Below the pieces are notes generated by a model. The model saw nothing but the letters and a program-made list of their open reading frames with translations, ran no database searches and was not told where the DNA came from. From assembly GCA_038503035.1 (NCBI GenBank), contig JAVSML010001160.1:186001-250000 (forward strand): a DNA stretch of 64,000 nucleotides, written 5' to 3'. A program made the position numbers and the translations under genes. Of this stretch, positions 1 to 11,694 are shown piece by piece. Origin of the DNA: Crocodylus rhombifer. Its lineage: Eukaryota > Chordata > Crocodylia > Crocodylidae. Each line of letters begins with the position of its first letter. Within the stretch, counting starts at the first letter, position 1.

Positions 1-689
1 TTCAGATAGAGGTGACTTCCAGGTTCCAGACTCACTATTTCACAAATTACCACTTGGATATTTACTTTAAATCACCATGACCTTAGTTATCTTTACTGTC
101 AATTAAATCCAGATTTATAAAAGTCATCAAGTGCTGAAATATCTATGTTTACATGCTCTGCAGTGTTATTTGGCTGAAATCCAAAAAGAGGACTATTAAA
201 CCATCTCACTATGAATATTAATAAAGCTGAGCTACTGATTATAGAAAGTCCTAACATTTTAAACTACAGACTCTTGTAAAGCTTCAAAAAGAGGAAATTT
301 TCTTCATGTTGGAAATACTATCACTCTCAAATCCACTAGGCATGATATCACAGTGCACACAAAGGGTCTTCTCTATCCTCTGATCAGCACATTGATATGT
401 AAAACCTGTCGCCCAATTTCAATTATGTGATGCAAATCCAATCCTATTTTGTTCAAGATGCAGCAGGAGTTTATAGTAATGTCACATGCTTTGGCACAGA
501 AGAAAAGGGGTTGGGGACAACTGGATTCTAGCTTTCTAGACCAAGGGAACTGAAAAACAATCCAACAACCAAGGCAGTTTTATAGATCACTACATCATAC
601 ACAAGCCAATTTATGGAGTAACACTGCTTTAGAGGAATATTGATCCATCCTGATCCTATAGAACCATCCTCTAGAATGTAAGAGAGATT

Positions 690-815
690 TTTCAAGCAGG
701 TAGTGTTAGAGTGATGTAAGCCATGATGGTCCAGAAATTGTACAAAAGGAAAGGATTTCTTAGGGTGATAATCTTTACTGGACCGTCGATGTAGTTGGGA
801 TAAATTTAGACAGGC
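690..815 (-). repeat. Unclassified repeat, copy 1 (partner at 45120-45225)
   Basis: The plus strand from about 700 reads GTGTTAGAGTGATGTAAGCC, then ATGATGGTCCAGAAATTG, with GATAAATTTAGACAGGC near 800. A clearly related stretch occurs at 45120-45225 with GTTGGAGTGATGTAGCCATG and GAGATAAATTTAGAAAAGC. The two share order and spacing. On the minus strand a 105-aa open frame covers copy 1, but copy 2 does not preserve it, so I do not call a gene. Confidence 0.5.
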
Positions 816-1025
816 TATCGAATAGAAGGCATTCTTCTTTTGCATAATTTCTGCACCACCATAACTACAATGTCACTCTTAAGCTACTGTAACATGGAAG
901 ATATCAAAATGTGCTGCTTGATGGAAAATCTACAACCTAAAAGAAGCCAGACTACACACTGACATCTTCTTAAGCCTGTGCAGGCAACATAACATCATCT
1001 CAAGGGAACTCATCACCTTTAGGGC

Positions 1026-1180
1026 TAGGGACAGAAATTACACATAAACCAGTAGAAGTGACCAAAAACCAGTTCAAATCTATAACACAAAAGAAGGTCA
1101 GCGTACATAAACCACTTTCAAAATGGCTGAAACTGGTTTAAGATAAACCTGGATGGATGTAGTATCTTATTCCCTGAAAA
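1026..1180 (+). mobile_element. Family A element, left-end fragment
   Basis: It starts TAGGGACAGAAATTACACAT and contains CAAAATGGCTGAAACTGG and GATGGATGTAGTATC, the same wording as the left ends near 55974 and 57744 and the inverted copy ending near 60662. Homology stops near 1180, so this is a truncated copy. Confidence 0.65.
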
Positions 1181-1304
1181 TCCTAACATAGTACAATTGT
1201 CTTTCATACTCTGTCTTAAGTATGATTTCTAAAAGCCGAAGATGAGAATTTACTCTTGCTGGTGGACCAGTCACACTACAAGCTAATCAAAGGTTGCACT
1301 GACC

Positions 1305-1582
1305 AGTCACAATGGGCATGTCTACATGTGCATTAGCATGCTTTAGTTAATGCAGGTTAAATCTAGTACCTCAATTGTGAGGTAGTAGGAAAATGGGCAT
1401 TATCCTATCTTAATGTGCTTAATTAACTAAAAAGCAGGATTTTGAAGTGATGCTTAAGGCTCATTGGCCTATTTCAAAATGCACATTAGCTAGATAGCAC
1501 GGGGTTTTTAGTGATGCTTTAACGTGCATTAAAATAGTATTAAAATGAGTATTAAAGCGCATGTGTAGATGTGCCCAATGAC
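1305..1582. mobile_element. MITE with GGGCA-type inverted ends
   Basis: The left end AGTCACAATGGGCATGTCT and the right end, read in reverse complement, AGTCATTGGGCACATCT form imperfect terminal inverted repeats around about 260 bp of AT-rich, TTAA-rich DNA. There is no open frame. The inner ends (GGGCATGTCTACATGTGC and GCGCATGTGTAGATGTGCCC) resemble those of the 13058-13389 element. It may belong to the Harbinger-type 'Chompy' MITEs reported from crocodilians, but I cannot confirm that. Confidence 0.6.
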
Positions 1583-2631
1583 TATATGTTTGAATTCATT
1601 GCTTTATTGACAAGCCAGCTCTGTATGTTAAAGATGTGACTGGGCAACACTATTTATAAAAACAGAACAGTTTATAACTAACTGCTATTAAATTTTTATC
1701 ATTTGATTTCCAAAACTATATTCATCACTAGCTCCATATTCCTGTAACGAACCCTCTGGAAATAATTTCTGTGTTGCTCTGAACATAGTATCAGCCTTTT
1801 TGATTCATGAGTCATTGGCATTTATTAGGCATCACTAGAATTGAAAATCTCCATTAAATTTCCAAATATTAATTGAGCGCCTCTAATCCTCCCCTGGATA
1901 TAAGCTCCCTGTCTACCTGCACACCCGTAAACAAGCCCACAGGTTTTTTACCCTCAACAGAGGTTTCTTTCTCCTCCAGCTGTGCAATTCAATTTCACGC
2001 AGCAAATGCACAAAGTGAAATTTAGTGGTTAACCCTGTCAGTCATGATGAACAAAATAAAAATAGCTCCAGTGACAGAAGTCTCTCAGATAACACATTCA
2101 TTGTATAATCTGACTTCTATTTTTTTATTGTTTTGCATGTACAAAATATTAATTTTGTCAGGGTCTAAATTAATCATTGGAACAGGGATTTTAAAACTTC
2201 CACCACTGTTTTGCAATTTCTGAAGATGCACTATACACAGTATGATATTTCTTCAAAAACCAACCATTAATCTCTCCCTGTTAAAAGACAAACAAACAAA
2301 ATAAATCATATCACACTGAGATCAAAATTGTTATCTTGGGATTACAAGTAAATAAGAAATTAACCCTGTCCAATATAATGCTGTTTGAAGTAGGATTTGT
2401 TTTTATTTCAACTACTAATCTTCAGAGACAAATACCAAAAAAGAAATATTTTGGCAGGGGGAGATGGCAGCATTGCAAAAAGGGTTTTGATGTTCTTCGG
2501 AATACAGAACTGAAAGAAAGAAATTATAAAGCATGCTTTTAAAATTGGGACTGGAGATAATAAGGAAATAAGATGTCTGGTGTAGTTTCAAATATCTTTT
2601 TTTTTTTTTAAACCAGCTTGTTCTTCTAAGT

Positions 2632-3590
2632 CAGTGATTCTCAATCAGGATGCTATGATATCTTATGAAGGGTGCCGCAGAAAGTGTGAGGAAATAAAGC
2701 AAATAATGGCAGCCTCAGGCTCTCCCTGGCTGGTTGCTGCTCCCCATCTCACTGCTTATTCCCTTTGCAAAGAGGGGACTGGAAGCACCGTAATATATAA
2801 ATTAGTTTTTGAAACAGCATGCTGCTCAATTCACTAAAGTTGTAGAAGAGTGCCTTGTACCTAATGAATCCAGTGCATGAGAATGAACTCATACTGAAAC
2901 TCTATCAAAGACAAGAACCAACTACTTGTGGGGGCAAATTCTCATAAGATAGTCACTCCCTCTCTGAGCTCAGTTCTAGTCCTCAAAAGGAACTTACAAA
3001 ACACCTTTCGTAGATAAGTCTATGAACTTCCCTTCATAGAACTACTGGATACAAAAAATAATGTATTCAATATAGACATTGGATTTATGACACATCACAA
3101 CGCACCTGACATCTGATTCACCATGTACCTGCCACACCTGATCTTTTACACTTTTCTTTCCTCCCTTCCTCCCCTCCCCACCTTTTCTACCCTTTGTCTT
3201 CCTAATTTACAGCTATTTACTTTTTCACAGACAGCCTCTTTTCTACCTTGGAAAACTACTATAGTAGAGTTACCCTTGCCTACCTTTGGGTTTTTCCCCC
3301 CCTTCATTTTCCCTCTCCCTTCCCTTCTTTACCTTTTGTTTTCCTAATTTTCACCTATTTACATTTTTACTGACATACTGTCACACAATTAGCTTCTTTC
3401 ATTCCTTGGAATCTCAGAACAGCAGAGAACCCCTGTCCCTGAAGAAGTGTGATTGTGCCCAAAAACTTGCAAAGAACTTTTTTCTAACTACTCAGTTGGT
3501 CTGATAAAAGATATCACATCTAACCAAAAACTGTGCCTGCCCTGAATCTAATGAGAGGTGTCTTTATTTTGATATGGCAGAGAACCACTG
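2632..3590. mobile_element. hAT-like non-autonomous element with 8-bp TSD
   Basis: The left end is CAGTGATTCTCAATCAGG and the right end, in reverse complement, CAGTGGTTCTCTGCC, the usual Charlie-type hAT termini. Flanks are TTCTAAGT (2624-2631) and TTCTAGGT (3591-3598), an 8-bp duplication with one difference. The inside has no transposase. Its right half (about 3120-3530) is a pyrimidine-rich segment also found inverted at 26510-26880. Confidence 0.8.
3120..3530 (+). repeat. Repeat family B-like segment (partner 26510-26880, inverted)
   Basis: It is a pyrimidine-rich stretch followed by TCATTCCTTGGAATCTCAGA, then GAAGAAGTGTGATTGTGCCC and a GGTCTGATAAAAGATATCAC end. The reverse complement of 26510-26880 has the same blocks in the same order. 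It lies inside the hAT-like element 2632-3590, so it may be that element's interior or a nested copy. The 74-aa and 72-aa frames here are not genes. Confidence 0.6.
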
Positions 3591-4974
3591 TTCTAGGTTC
3601 TGGTAAGGAATCCTGTCGCTGTGCTAGTGATGTTCGTAACAGTTCACTAGTGATTTCCTATAACCTGGTTCTCCAACCTATCATAAGGGAGTAAGAATTA
3701 GGGCTACACAAAGACAGGTAAAAGAATCAAAATGAAACAATTCTTGAGGCTGGGGGTGAACCAAACGTGGACTATTTTAGGATCTACAGCTGGTTTGAGA
3801 GCTAGGAACACACACAAACACCTTACCCCCAGACATGTTCAAGGATGCAGAGGGAATGGAGGGCCAGGGGGAAGGGAGAACAACCTCAAGGAACAGAGCA
3901 CTATGCTGTTCAAAGGATGGTGTAGTTCTAACACAGGAATTTCACAGCCTGGCTCACTATGCAATACAAATGAGGCATATCAGACCCTAACTGCACAGTG
4001 AAACCTGCTCTACAAATCTACACAATACTGTGCCATGCTTCAGAAATCAAATTTAAATTAGACACAGGCAAAATATCAGGAACACAAGAAAGGCCAGGAA
4101 AAAAAATACATCATAATATTTGAAAAGAAATATTTGTAGAGATGTCACAATCTTGACTGCTTGGGGAAAATATGTGAGTTGTATAGTTCTGCTGGGAAGA
4201 TCGTAAACTATGGAGAGGGGAGAGGACACCTGGAAAAGTCTGTGGAATTCAATCTTGTTAAAGTTTTAGAATTCATGAAAGGTCCCAAGAACATCTGCAC
4301 ACTAAAGCATTCCCAACTTGATAAATGGTACTTTCCTAGGAATCCCAGAAGCTTAAATTATTGCTTTTGCTTTCCAGTACACTGATGTGTAGTGCTGTAA
4401 ATGAATTTCCTCATGAGCCTTCCGACTGCTGCATTTAATATACTGTAGTTTAAATATGTAAGGACATGGTTGTTTACCAAATATCAGGCTTCCCATACTT
4501 GGGAGAGAGGGGCATCAAAAGGGCATGTTCAGCATGAGGCAGTCCTGGTTCTCCTATAGGCAGAGAAAGCCCAGTCACAAAAGAACCAGTGTGCTCCCAA
4601 TGAAGAAGGCAGAAGAGAAGCAACAGATGTTGTGAGCTTGTGCAAGAACATAACCTGCACAGGCCAAAGATCCTAGCCTCGTGACTCCTTGCCAACTTAG
4701 TCAGATACCAGGCAAAGAATATGATAGATTTACTAGCGTGACTCTCGCCTCTGGTTACAGGGAAGACCGCCAGAGAAGAGGTGCCTTATTGACCCACACA
4801 GCTGTTCAAAGCCCATATACTTTAGCTCTGCTACCTGAAGAAATCCTCAGCTCCAAATTAGACCCACATGCTCCCTATAAAGTGCATGGAGTCAGACGTT
4901 TCAGAAAGGAATCCTCGAAAACAATCAGATAACCCAAACTAACCCTGGTTCCAACCACACAAGAAATGATCAGG

Positions 4975-5445
4975 GATGCAGGGTTTCCATTTCCCGAAGA
5001 AAAACAGAAAAAAAGGTGAATTTCCCCTTTTATCTGAAAAAAATGTGAATTCTTCATTTTAATGGGGAAATGTTTAGATTTTGCAGTTTTGCAAAGGGCT
5101 CTCTGCAAGCTGGCAGAGTTCCAGCCTGCTTGGGGCTCTGGGGAGCAGGAGGGGGGCAGTCAGGCAGGGGGATGCCATGATGGCTGACAAGAAGCCTAGA
5201 CAGCAGCTCCTGCAGGTAAGCCTGGTGGTGGGGCTGAGGGTGCTGCCCAGCCAGGCGGTACATAAGGCCTGGGGCAGGAATGCGTGGCTGCAGGGCCCTG
5301 GCAGGGAGCAGGACAGATCCACAGGCAGTTCGTCCAGTGGTCAGGGGCTGGCTCCCTGCCACTGTTTGGACTCCTGGTGGGGGGTAGGGGGGACAGAGGG
5401 TTACATGCCCCTGCCCAATCTGTGCGTGGAGCACAGTAAATAAAG
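4975..5445 (+). repeat. GC-rich repeat family C, copy 1
   Basis: It starts with an A/T-rich lead (GGTTTCCATTTCCCGAAG) and then reads GCAAGCTGGCAGAGTTCCAG and GCTTGGGGCTCTGGGGAGCA. The same blocks appear in reverse complement at 8440-8780 and, shorter, at 8050-8165. Overlapping frames of 82-134 aa on both strands are low-complexity products of this GC-rich body. An unlabelled continuation with hAT/MITE-like wording (GCACATGTAGATGGCA near 5560) follows. Confidence 0.5.
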
Positions 5446-6945
5446 CATCCCAGTCCACATGTGCACCGGAATTAGGGTGCAGTAATTAACTAACTCCACC
5501 ATGGGATAGTATTGTTGAGGATAGTACGATTGTACAGCAGGGATATTTACTTCACTGAAATGCACATGTAGATGGCAACAGGGGCTAGCTGGGGCACGAG
5601 GGTGCTACAGTATGGAGCCTGCCTGCTGCCTAGCTCTGCCCTGTAGCACCCTCGTGCCTCCACTGCTGCCATCTGGAACCCAGGGCTGACCCTGTGGACA
5701 CCACTGCCAGCCCTGGGCTGCTCTGCCCCAGCTCAAAGTGCAGCTGTCCCAGACACATGTGCAGACACTGTGCCTAGGAGCTGTCTTCTCCAGCATAAAC
5801 TGTGCCTGACTTAATCACATCACACTAACTACACATCTAGATGCATCCATTTTTACCAAAATAGATGACTGAATATGCTTCAGTAGTAGATGTTAGTTAA
5901 CTCACACTATAGCAACTGATCAATAACACCTTTAACTTTAAGTCTTTGCCTATTAGACTTCCATCCACTGAAGACAGAGTTAGAGCAAATGCTGATGTCT
6001 CAGCAAATGTACACCAGGAATTATATATTTAGGGAGCAAATGTGTATTTCTCTCTCTTGGGGGCCTGCAATTTGTGCCTGTTATTTGACTTGCTGCTAAA
6101 GAATGTACAGTCTTACTCACAGAGCCAAATGTAACAAATAGCTCGGCACACCACTGATGAAATATCCTTTAGATCACTTACTTGTGTGCAGGCCAAATAA
6201 GCGGTATCCAGTCCATCCATAGGCCAGATCCAGTATGCAGGGCAAGGGGGAGGGGGTGTAGCCTGGCTCCAACCTGGCTGCATGGGGCTTGGGAATTTGG
6301 CAGTTGAGGGATGAAGGGACAGGGGAGGGGTGCACGGCAGCAGTATTAGTTGCCACTGTTCCCCTGCTTTCAGATTTCCCAGCCCATGAAGAATTCTGTG
6401 AGCTGGATGCCATGGCTCTGTGGTAGAGATCTGGACTGTAGCCAGGGCCCAAGCACCCCTAACTTTAGACCATCAGCATAATACGGTAGCTGTATGAGAG
6501 CTGGCTATATCTCTAGCTTGCTCCTACTGGCAAAGTGCTAAGAATCTTTTATCCCCCCCTTAGTGAAAATATATTAAATGCTAGACTTTGAATTATTGCA
6601 TTTAATAAAACAGAGACTTCTGCCTTGCTCACACCTGAAATCCAAATTCAGTTATGAAGTTATTAGCCTAAGCAGATATTACTTCCCATTTTTGCATTCC
6701 TTTCTTAAACTTCCCTAACAAACTATTTGCTATATATCCAATATAAGAAGAGAATAAACAAACTACAGGTATGGACACAGGAAAATCTACAATGTGGTAA
6801 AGTGGGCAAGGGTCTTACTATGAATTAGATGCACCAAAATTACTGTCTACGTGCATGCTTTTGCCCTGCGGTAAGTGGAAGCTAAAACATGACAGCTAAG
6901 CCTTCGGTGAAACAGTGATAAAGCAAATGATGATAATTTCCTTAC

Positions 6946-6996
6946 CTGAATTTCTAAAATCAGCCCAGCTATCTGATGTTGTTGACTGTCTATGAC
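6946..6996 (-). CDS. CEP85L: CEP85L coding exon G (last in window, micro-length)
   Basis: The exon is 51 nt, 17 codons, phase 0 at both ends, peptide VIDSQQHQIAGLILEIQ. The acceptor is TTCTCGATAG and the donor GTAAGG. From memory, the human protein has IIDSQQ followed by a similar 17-residue coiled-coil stretch ending LEIQ, so length and borders agree. It is too short for a usual open-frame search. The following exons (C-terminal coiled coil and tail) were not found in 1-6945 and are presumably upstream of base 1. Confidence 0.85.
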
Positions 6997-7468
6997 CTAT
7001 CGAGAAGAAAACAAATGAGCATCACATTCAAAAAAGTCTGATTCTGTATTAGTTTTAAGTGACAGTTTTTCCATAAATTCTGATGCAACTATTTTCTAAT
7101 ATCAAGCACATCTTTCAAATTGCATCCCCTAAAAGACCTAAATGAGAAATCCTTTGCACCTATATGGCAGTTCCCATCATGAAACCACTAGCTGCTCAAT
7201 TGATCACAATTAGCCAAGTAAGTTTCTTCTTCAAAACTTAGTCTCTGCATTACATTTGAATTGAAGCCCATTTCTTTTGAGCAACTGAAAATTCATGCAA
7301 AACAAAAGCCTTGACCACAGAAGTATGTGTGGAAGGGAAACCTCAATTAGCAATAAACATGAAATAAATCCTAAGTGAGTGATAAATAAAATAAACAACA
7401 CAGCAAGATACAAGGCTTCAGGGGTACAAATGCTACCAATAGCTTCTGTAATCAGTTCCATGTACTAC
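6997..7468 (-). other. CEP85L intron F-G
   Basis: A 472-bp intron, AT-rich, with a normal acceptor next to exon G. I see no repeat or other signal in it. Confidence 0.8.
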
Positions 7469-7586
7469 CTTACTGGCTTTCTCATTCTCTTCTCTGAGGC
7501 ATTCATTTTCACTCTGCAGCTGTTTTGTGTCCAACATGGGGAGACGAATACCATCTTCCAGGCATTTTTCTACTTTTTGCTGCAAA
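7469..7586 (-). CDS. CEP85L: CEP85L coding exon F
   Basis: The exon is 118 nt: one base completing a Ser codon (AG|T), then 39 codons beginning [19 protein letters not shown] and ending [11 protein letters not shown]. The acceptor is TCAATTGCAG. The donor chosen is GTAGTA after AAG, which leaves phase 0 as the next exon requires. A GTAAGG five bases upstream looks stronger but would break the frame. The [13 protein letters not shown] motif is a hallmark I associate with this protein in vertebrates. Confidence 0.88.
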
Positions 7587-8049
7587 CTGCAATTGAGAAT
7601 TAAAGATGCAAGAGATATCAGTGAATTATTTGGATTTGGGGGAGGAGCAAAGCACTAAAACTGAAATATGTTCTAGAGAAAAATATACACAACCACTATC
7701 ACCTGGTTTACTATCACACCCACTGAGATTGTAGGCCCATAGTCCAGCCTCAGTCCAAGTAAACAGACTGGAGGACGAGTAGTGTAAAATCCTGAAATCC
7801 CTGGAATTACTGTCGCTGACAAGAATAATCACCTGAATACAAAGGAGAAGCTTTGCTACATGTCCTGTATAGACACCTTTGCAAATATTGTATTCCTTAG
7901 TTCTAAAATAATTCCCAGACCAGATTCTGTGCTGTGTCTCCCAGGACACTCTGCTCAGGTTTGGCCCAGCAGGCGAGGAACAAACTTGTGTGCTACTTGG
8001 ATTCTCAGCTGCTTGGGGGACGCCTACACAGCCCTAGCAAAGGTCAAAG

Positions 8050-8165
8050 TAGCATTGAGGACTGCTTTGACTTAGAGAGACCTGTAGCCAGGTCTTTGCC
8101 AGCCTGCAAGGGGAAACCTGTGGTTTCCCATGCTCTTCTCCTTTAAAGGAGAATCCATTTTTAAA
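8050..8165 (-). repeat. GC-rich repeat family C, copy 2 (partial)
   Basis: The reverse complement reads CTCCTTTAAAGGAGAAGAGC, then GGGAAACCACAGGTTTCCCC and TTGCAGGCTGGCAAAG, matching the lead part of copies 1 and 3. It is flanked by a GTGACCCACTTTTGGGTTGC block that belongs to the hAT-like end at 8239. Confidence 0.5.
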
Positions 8166-8239
8166 GTTTGTTTGTGACCCTTTCATATATTCTTGTGACC
8201 CACTTTTGGGTTGCAACCCAGGGCTTGAGAAACACTGGT
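8160..8239. mobile_element. hAT-like element terminus
   Basis: GTTTGTGACCC, then GTGACCCACTTTTGGGTTGC, GCAACCCAGGGCTTGAGAAA and CACTGG: in reverse complement this begins CCAGTGTTTCTCAAGCCC, a typical Charlie-type hAT end. I could not place the opposite terminus, so the extent is open. Confidence 0.55.
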
Positions 8240-8439
8240 TTAGATCATACTTGTTACACAAAGAGTTTGATGGATGGCTTGAAATCTCTACCTCAGTGCA
8301 GTTCAGGGCTGCAGCCAGGCTGGACCAGCTCCAGGCAGGAGCCACCTCTGCAGCCCAGTAGGCGGGAGCTGACGCAGGCTGTGCTGCCATGGCCTGGCTA
8401 CAGCCCTACAACCCCACCATAGGAACAGAAATCTGGGAG

Positions 8440-8780
8440 GACACATGCCTGCCCCACATCACCTGTGTCCCATCCCCCCCATATGGCCTGTGCACCTCCA
8501 CCTCCCCAGATGCTTAGCCCCTGACCCCGCTCCTCCCCCCCACTTACCTAGCAGGAGCTACTCTCTACTTCTGCCTGGCCGCCATGTGCAAATACTGCCC
8601 CCTGCGTCCTGCTCCCCCCAGCCCCAAGCAGCCCCTATCAGGCTGGAACTCTGCCAGCCTGCAAAGGGAAACCACAGTTTCCCGCATTTTTTCTTCTTTA
8701 AAGGAGAAAGTCTACTTTTTTTCTCCTTTAAAAAGAGAAAATCTGCTTTTTTCTGTGAAAAACAGGAAACCTGGACAGAC
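8440..8780 (-). repeat. GC-rich repeat family C, copy 3
   Basis: In reverse complement the blocks GGTTTCCTGTTTTTCACAG, CTTTAAAGAAGAAAAAATGC, GCTGGCAGAGTTCCAGCCTG and GCTTGGGGCTGGGGGGAGCA line up with copy 1 at 4975-5445. The 115- and 122-aa plus-strand frames over it are proline-rich or charged by base composition and are not called as genes. Confidence 0.5.
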
Positions 8781-9829
8781 CCCCAGTTATGAGCAATATA
8801 GGCAGCCCCTTTCCTGTTGTTATAACTTCACCACTGTCTTTAAGACATGGGCATGCCAGAGCTGGCATCCTGGCTTATTGCCACCGAGGTGGGAGGAGAG
8901 TTGGCAAAAAAGAAATGTGCACAACAAAGGAGCATTGTTTACAGACTCTTAGTATTCTGAGAGAATAAGTGACTTTAGGTGGTAGGAGGAAGCTCAGTTG
9001 ATAGTGGCTGAAGGGTAAGCCAAGCCACAGACGGGTCAAATACTTCAAAGTCCCAACTCCATCTCCTACCTTTTGTCACAGACAATGGAGGAAGTTTTCT
9101 GGGAGATTTATCTGCAGCTGGTGCCTAAGCATTGACCTTACATGCTTGTAAAAGAACAAATAGGACACATTTCCATGGAAAAATTCCAGCTGGATTACTG
9201 ACAATGTTGTCATGGTGTAGGTTAGATTCCTAGTGCCACTTAAAAGCTTATGTTAAAAATAATAGGGAGAAAATGTAATTTGCAGTGATGTGTGGTAATG
9301 AGTAAAAAAAGAGAGGCCATGAAAAAGAGGCTCATTTTCACTCATTTCTGGTGGGTGTCACTTCAGTTCAGTGCCCCTCACTGGCTTGGCCGTGCACCTC
9401 AGGACAGCTGCCTAAAAGTGTTTCCATGATGAAAGGCTAGCTGATTGGGACGTCTAGCCAGTCAGATCATTGGGCACATTGTTTCCAGCTTACAACGGAT
9501 ACACCTTTTTATTTGTGCCTGTGTAATCTACAGGGGATCATTTAATCTTCCCTGAAAGCCTAGAAATAGTTGAAGTGGTCTCTGGTTTCTAAATTAGAAA
9601 GCAGGATTGTCACAGCAATAAAAGGCATTCATGTGAAGAATGGTGAAGTGGGGTAAGTGCTAGCCTGCACGGACTTGGAATGAGCTGCAGGAGACCAGAG
9701 AACATTCTCCTGGGGTAGGAGCGATTTGGTGACATCAGTTATTCTGCAAAGCTCTTTCATGAGACCCATCATAAGGGGCAGGAATGAGAGACCAGAAGAC
9801 ATGATACTACAGGTGATTTGAATTGCAGT

Positions 9830-10100
9830 GCAGAGACTATGCACCCCAAAAGCCTGGCTACAGGCTTGTGCAGCCCTGTTCCCGCACAAATCTCAGAGGT
9901 CATGTGCCCCTCCTTACCACATACACACCCCCAGCCCCACACACTGAGGGGGCTGAGGCCTGGGGGCGGGGGGTCATGGGTTGGGAGTGAGGAGCACCAG
10001 CGGGGCCAGGGGGCCGTTTTCTACTTGAACTATTTACTGGGTTGGGACAGGCCAAAGTTTACAAATGAGTCCCATTCCAAAAAAAAGTTGAGAACCACTG
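9830..10100. mobile_element. hAT-like element, right end only
   Basis: It ends AAAAAAAGTTGAGAACCACTG at 10100, the same terminus as in the other hAT-like elements here. The GC-rich body carries a run of G (about 9960-9973). I could not find a matching left terminus, so the start is approximate. The end lies only 73 bp from CEP85L exon E. Confidence 0.5.
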
Positions 10101-10110
10101 CACTAAACCA

Positions 10111-10170
10111 TTCCTAGGGTGTCATTCAAGTAGGTATTCATTCTTAGGGTGCCATTCAAGTAGGTATTCA
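10111..10170. repeat. 30-bp tandem duplication at splice donor
   Basis: Two copies of a 30-bp unit (10111-10140 and 10141-10170, each ending CAAGTAGGTATTCA) differ at two positions. The second copy ends one base before the donor GT (10172-10173 on plus) of CEP85L exon E, so the duplication occupies the first intronic bases. Confidence 0.85.
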
Positions 10171-10173
10171 TAC

Positions 10174-10328
10174 CTCTGCACTGTTGAGACCAATTCCTTT
10201 TCTTTTTTTTTCTGACACACTAGTTGCAGCTCTTTTTCCCTGCATTGTGCTCTAGCTTCTCCAAGCTTCTTCTCCAAATCTGCCACTGTTTCTTGGAGCT
10301 GCTTGTTCTTCTCTTCCAGAATTTGCAG
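10174..10328 (-). CDS. CEP85L: CEP85L coding exon E
   Basis: The exon is 155 nt: 51 codons plus AG, in frame from the previous exon. The peptide begins [20 protein letters not shown], has [12 protein letters not shown], then a Lys run and EKELVSTVQ. The acceptor is GCTTTAG and the donor GTATGA, a weaker site. The Lys run is encoded by nine consecutive A (plus-strand T run at 10203-10211). The frame holds only if all nine are present, and my first reading with eight shifted the frame. The donor side abuts a 30-bp tandem duplication (10111-10170) and the end of a hAT-like element (to 10100). Confidence 0.88.
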
Positions 10329-10818
<490 letters not shown>

Positions 10819-10941
10819 CTAAAAGGGAAGAAAATTACATATTTTGATTATGGCAGAAAATATATGTACAGGATAATCTGGAAATCAGTATCACAAGGCT
10901 CAAAACCAGCTGATCTACAAAGCTATATTCCAAGCCACAAG

Positions 10942-10970
10942 TAAGGGTAAGGGTAAGGGTAAGTAAGGGT
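10942..10970 (+). repeat. Short GGGTAA/TAAGGG tandem repeat
   Basis: Three to four units of TAAGGG with one 4-bp interruption. It differs from the vertebrate telomere unit TTAGGG, so it is a simple repeat and not a clear interstitial telomere. Confidence 0.8.
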
Positions 10971-11694
10971 TAACTATTACAGATGAAATGAAACGGTTGT
11001 TTATTTTGCTCGACTTCAATGATGTTTAAATATGTATGCAGTCTTGAAGCATCTGAAGCCAGTTTTGTTTGGTTTTTTTACCTCCCATGCCTTGGGACTT
11101 GAAAATGCTTATTTATACATTTAATTTTTAATTCTGATTGTAGAAGTATCCAAAAAGTGCTAGAAATAGCTCTTCGGTAAATGAGTATGCACTTGGCTGC
11201 TACACTTCATGGGACTCTGCAGATAAAAACTAGTAGCCAAGAACTGTTTCTTGGACTAGTGCAAAAGTGCCTTCCCCAAGGCAGTAAAACTGGAAGTTTT
11301 GTTCCTACTGCTACTCAGGAAAGGGGACTCAGGTATCTAAGTTCATATTAGAAACTGGTATATTTTTCCAAGTTTAGGTTAGTATTCTTTGAATTGTGGC
11401 ACATTAGCCTTTAATGTATATGACCCTACCTTTTTATTAAATTACTTTACATACTTACTTCAAAAGATCTTAAGTAACTACTATGGGTTGAAGCCATGCA
11501 ATTTGGCCAACAGCTATACTGGACAGAAGGAAGACTGGTAGTCAGGGTTTTGCTCTACTTTCACTTCCACTAACTGGCTGTGTAACATTGTCACTTTTTC
11601 TCTCACTCTGCTTGTTTTGAGCACAAAATCTCTCTCATGATGTGCCTAATAGGGTCCTAATCCAGCTGGTGACTGTGTGTGATAAAGTAACTAT

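Larger units (their letters stand above)
1..6945. other. CEP85L intron after exon G; repeats, no exon seen
   Basis: I see no splice-bounded coding segment on either strand here. The stretch holds a repeat shared with 45.1 kb (about 690-815), a fragment of repeat family A (1026-1180), a GGGCA-ended MITE (1305-1582), a 959-bp hAT-like element (2632-3590) and a GC-rich family C element (4975-5445). Open frames of 60-134 aa (for example 5054-5458) lie inside repeats and have no recognisable domain. Confidence 0.6.
7587..10173 (-). other. CEP85L intron E-F with repeats
   Basis: A 2.6-kb intron. It contains two inverted family C copies (8050-8165, 8440-8780), the terminal part of a hAT-like element ending at 8239, another hAT-like end at 10100 and a 30-bp tandem duplication next to exon E. 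Segments 7620-7930 and 8800-9800 show nothing I can name. Confidence 0.6.

Noticed and set aside
528..845. 105-aa minus-strand open frame
   Set aside because: It lies over the repeat shared with 45.1 kb, where the frame is not kept. No domain and no splice context.
5054..5458. Overlapping 120-134-aa frames on both strands
   Set aside because: They are GC-rich family C repeat; low-complexity translation in every frame.
10942..10970. Interstitial telomeric repeat
   Set aside because: The unit is TAAGGG and not TTAGGG, there are only three to four units, and one is interrupted.
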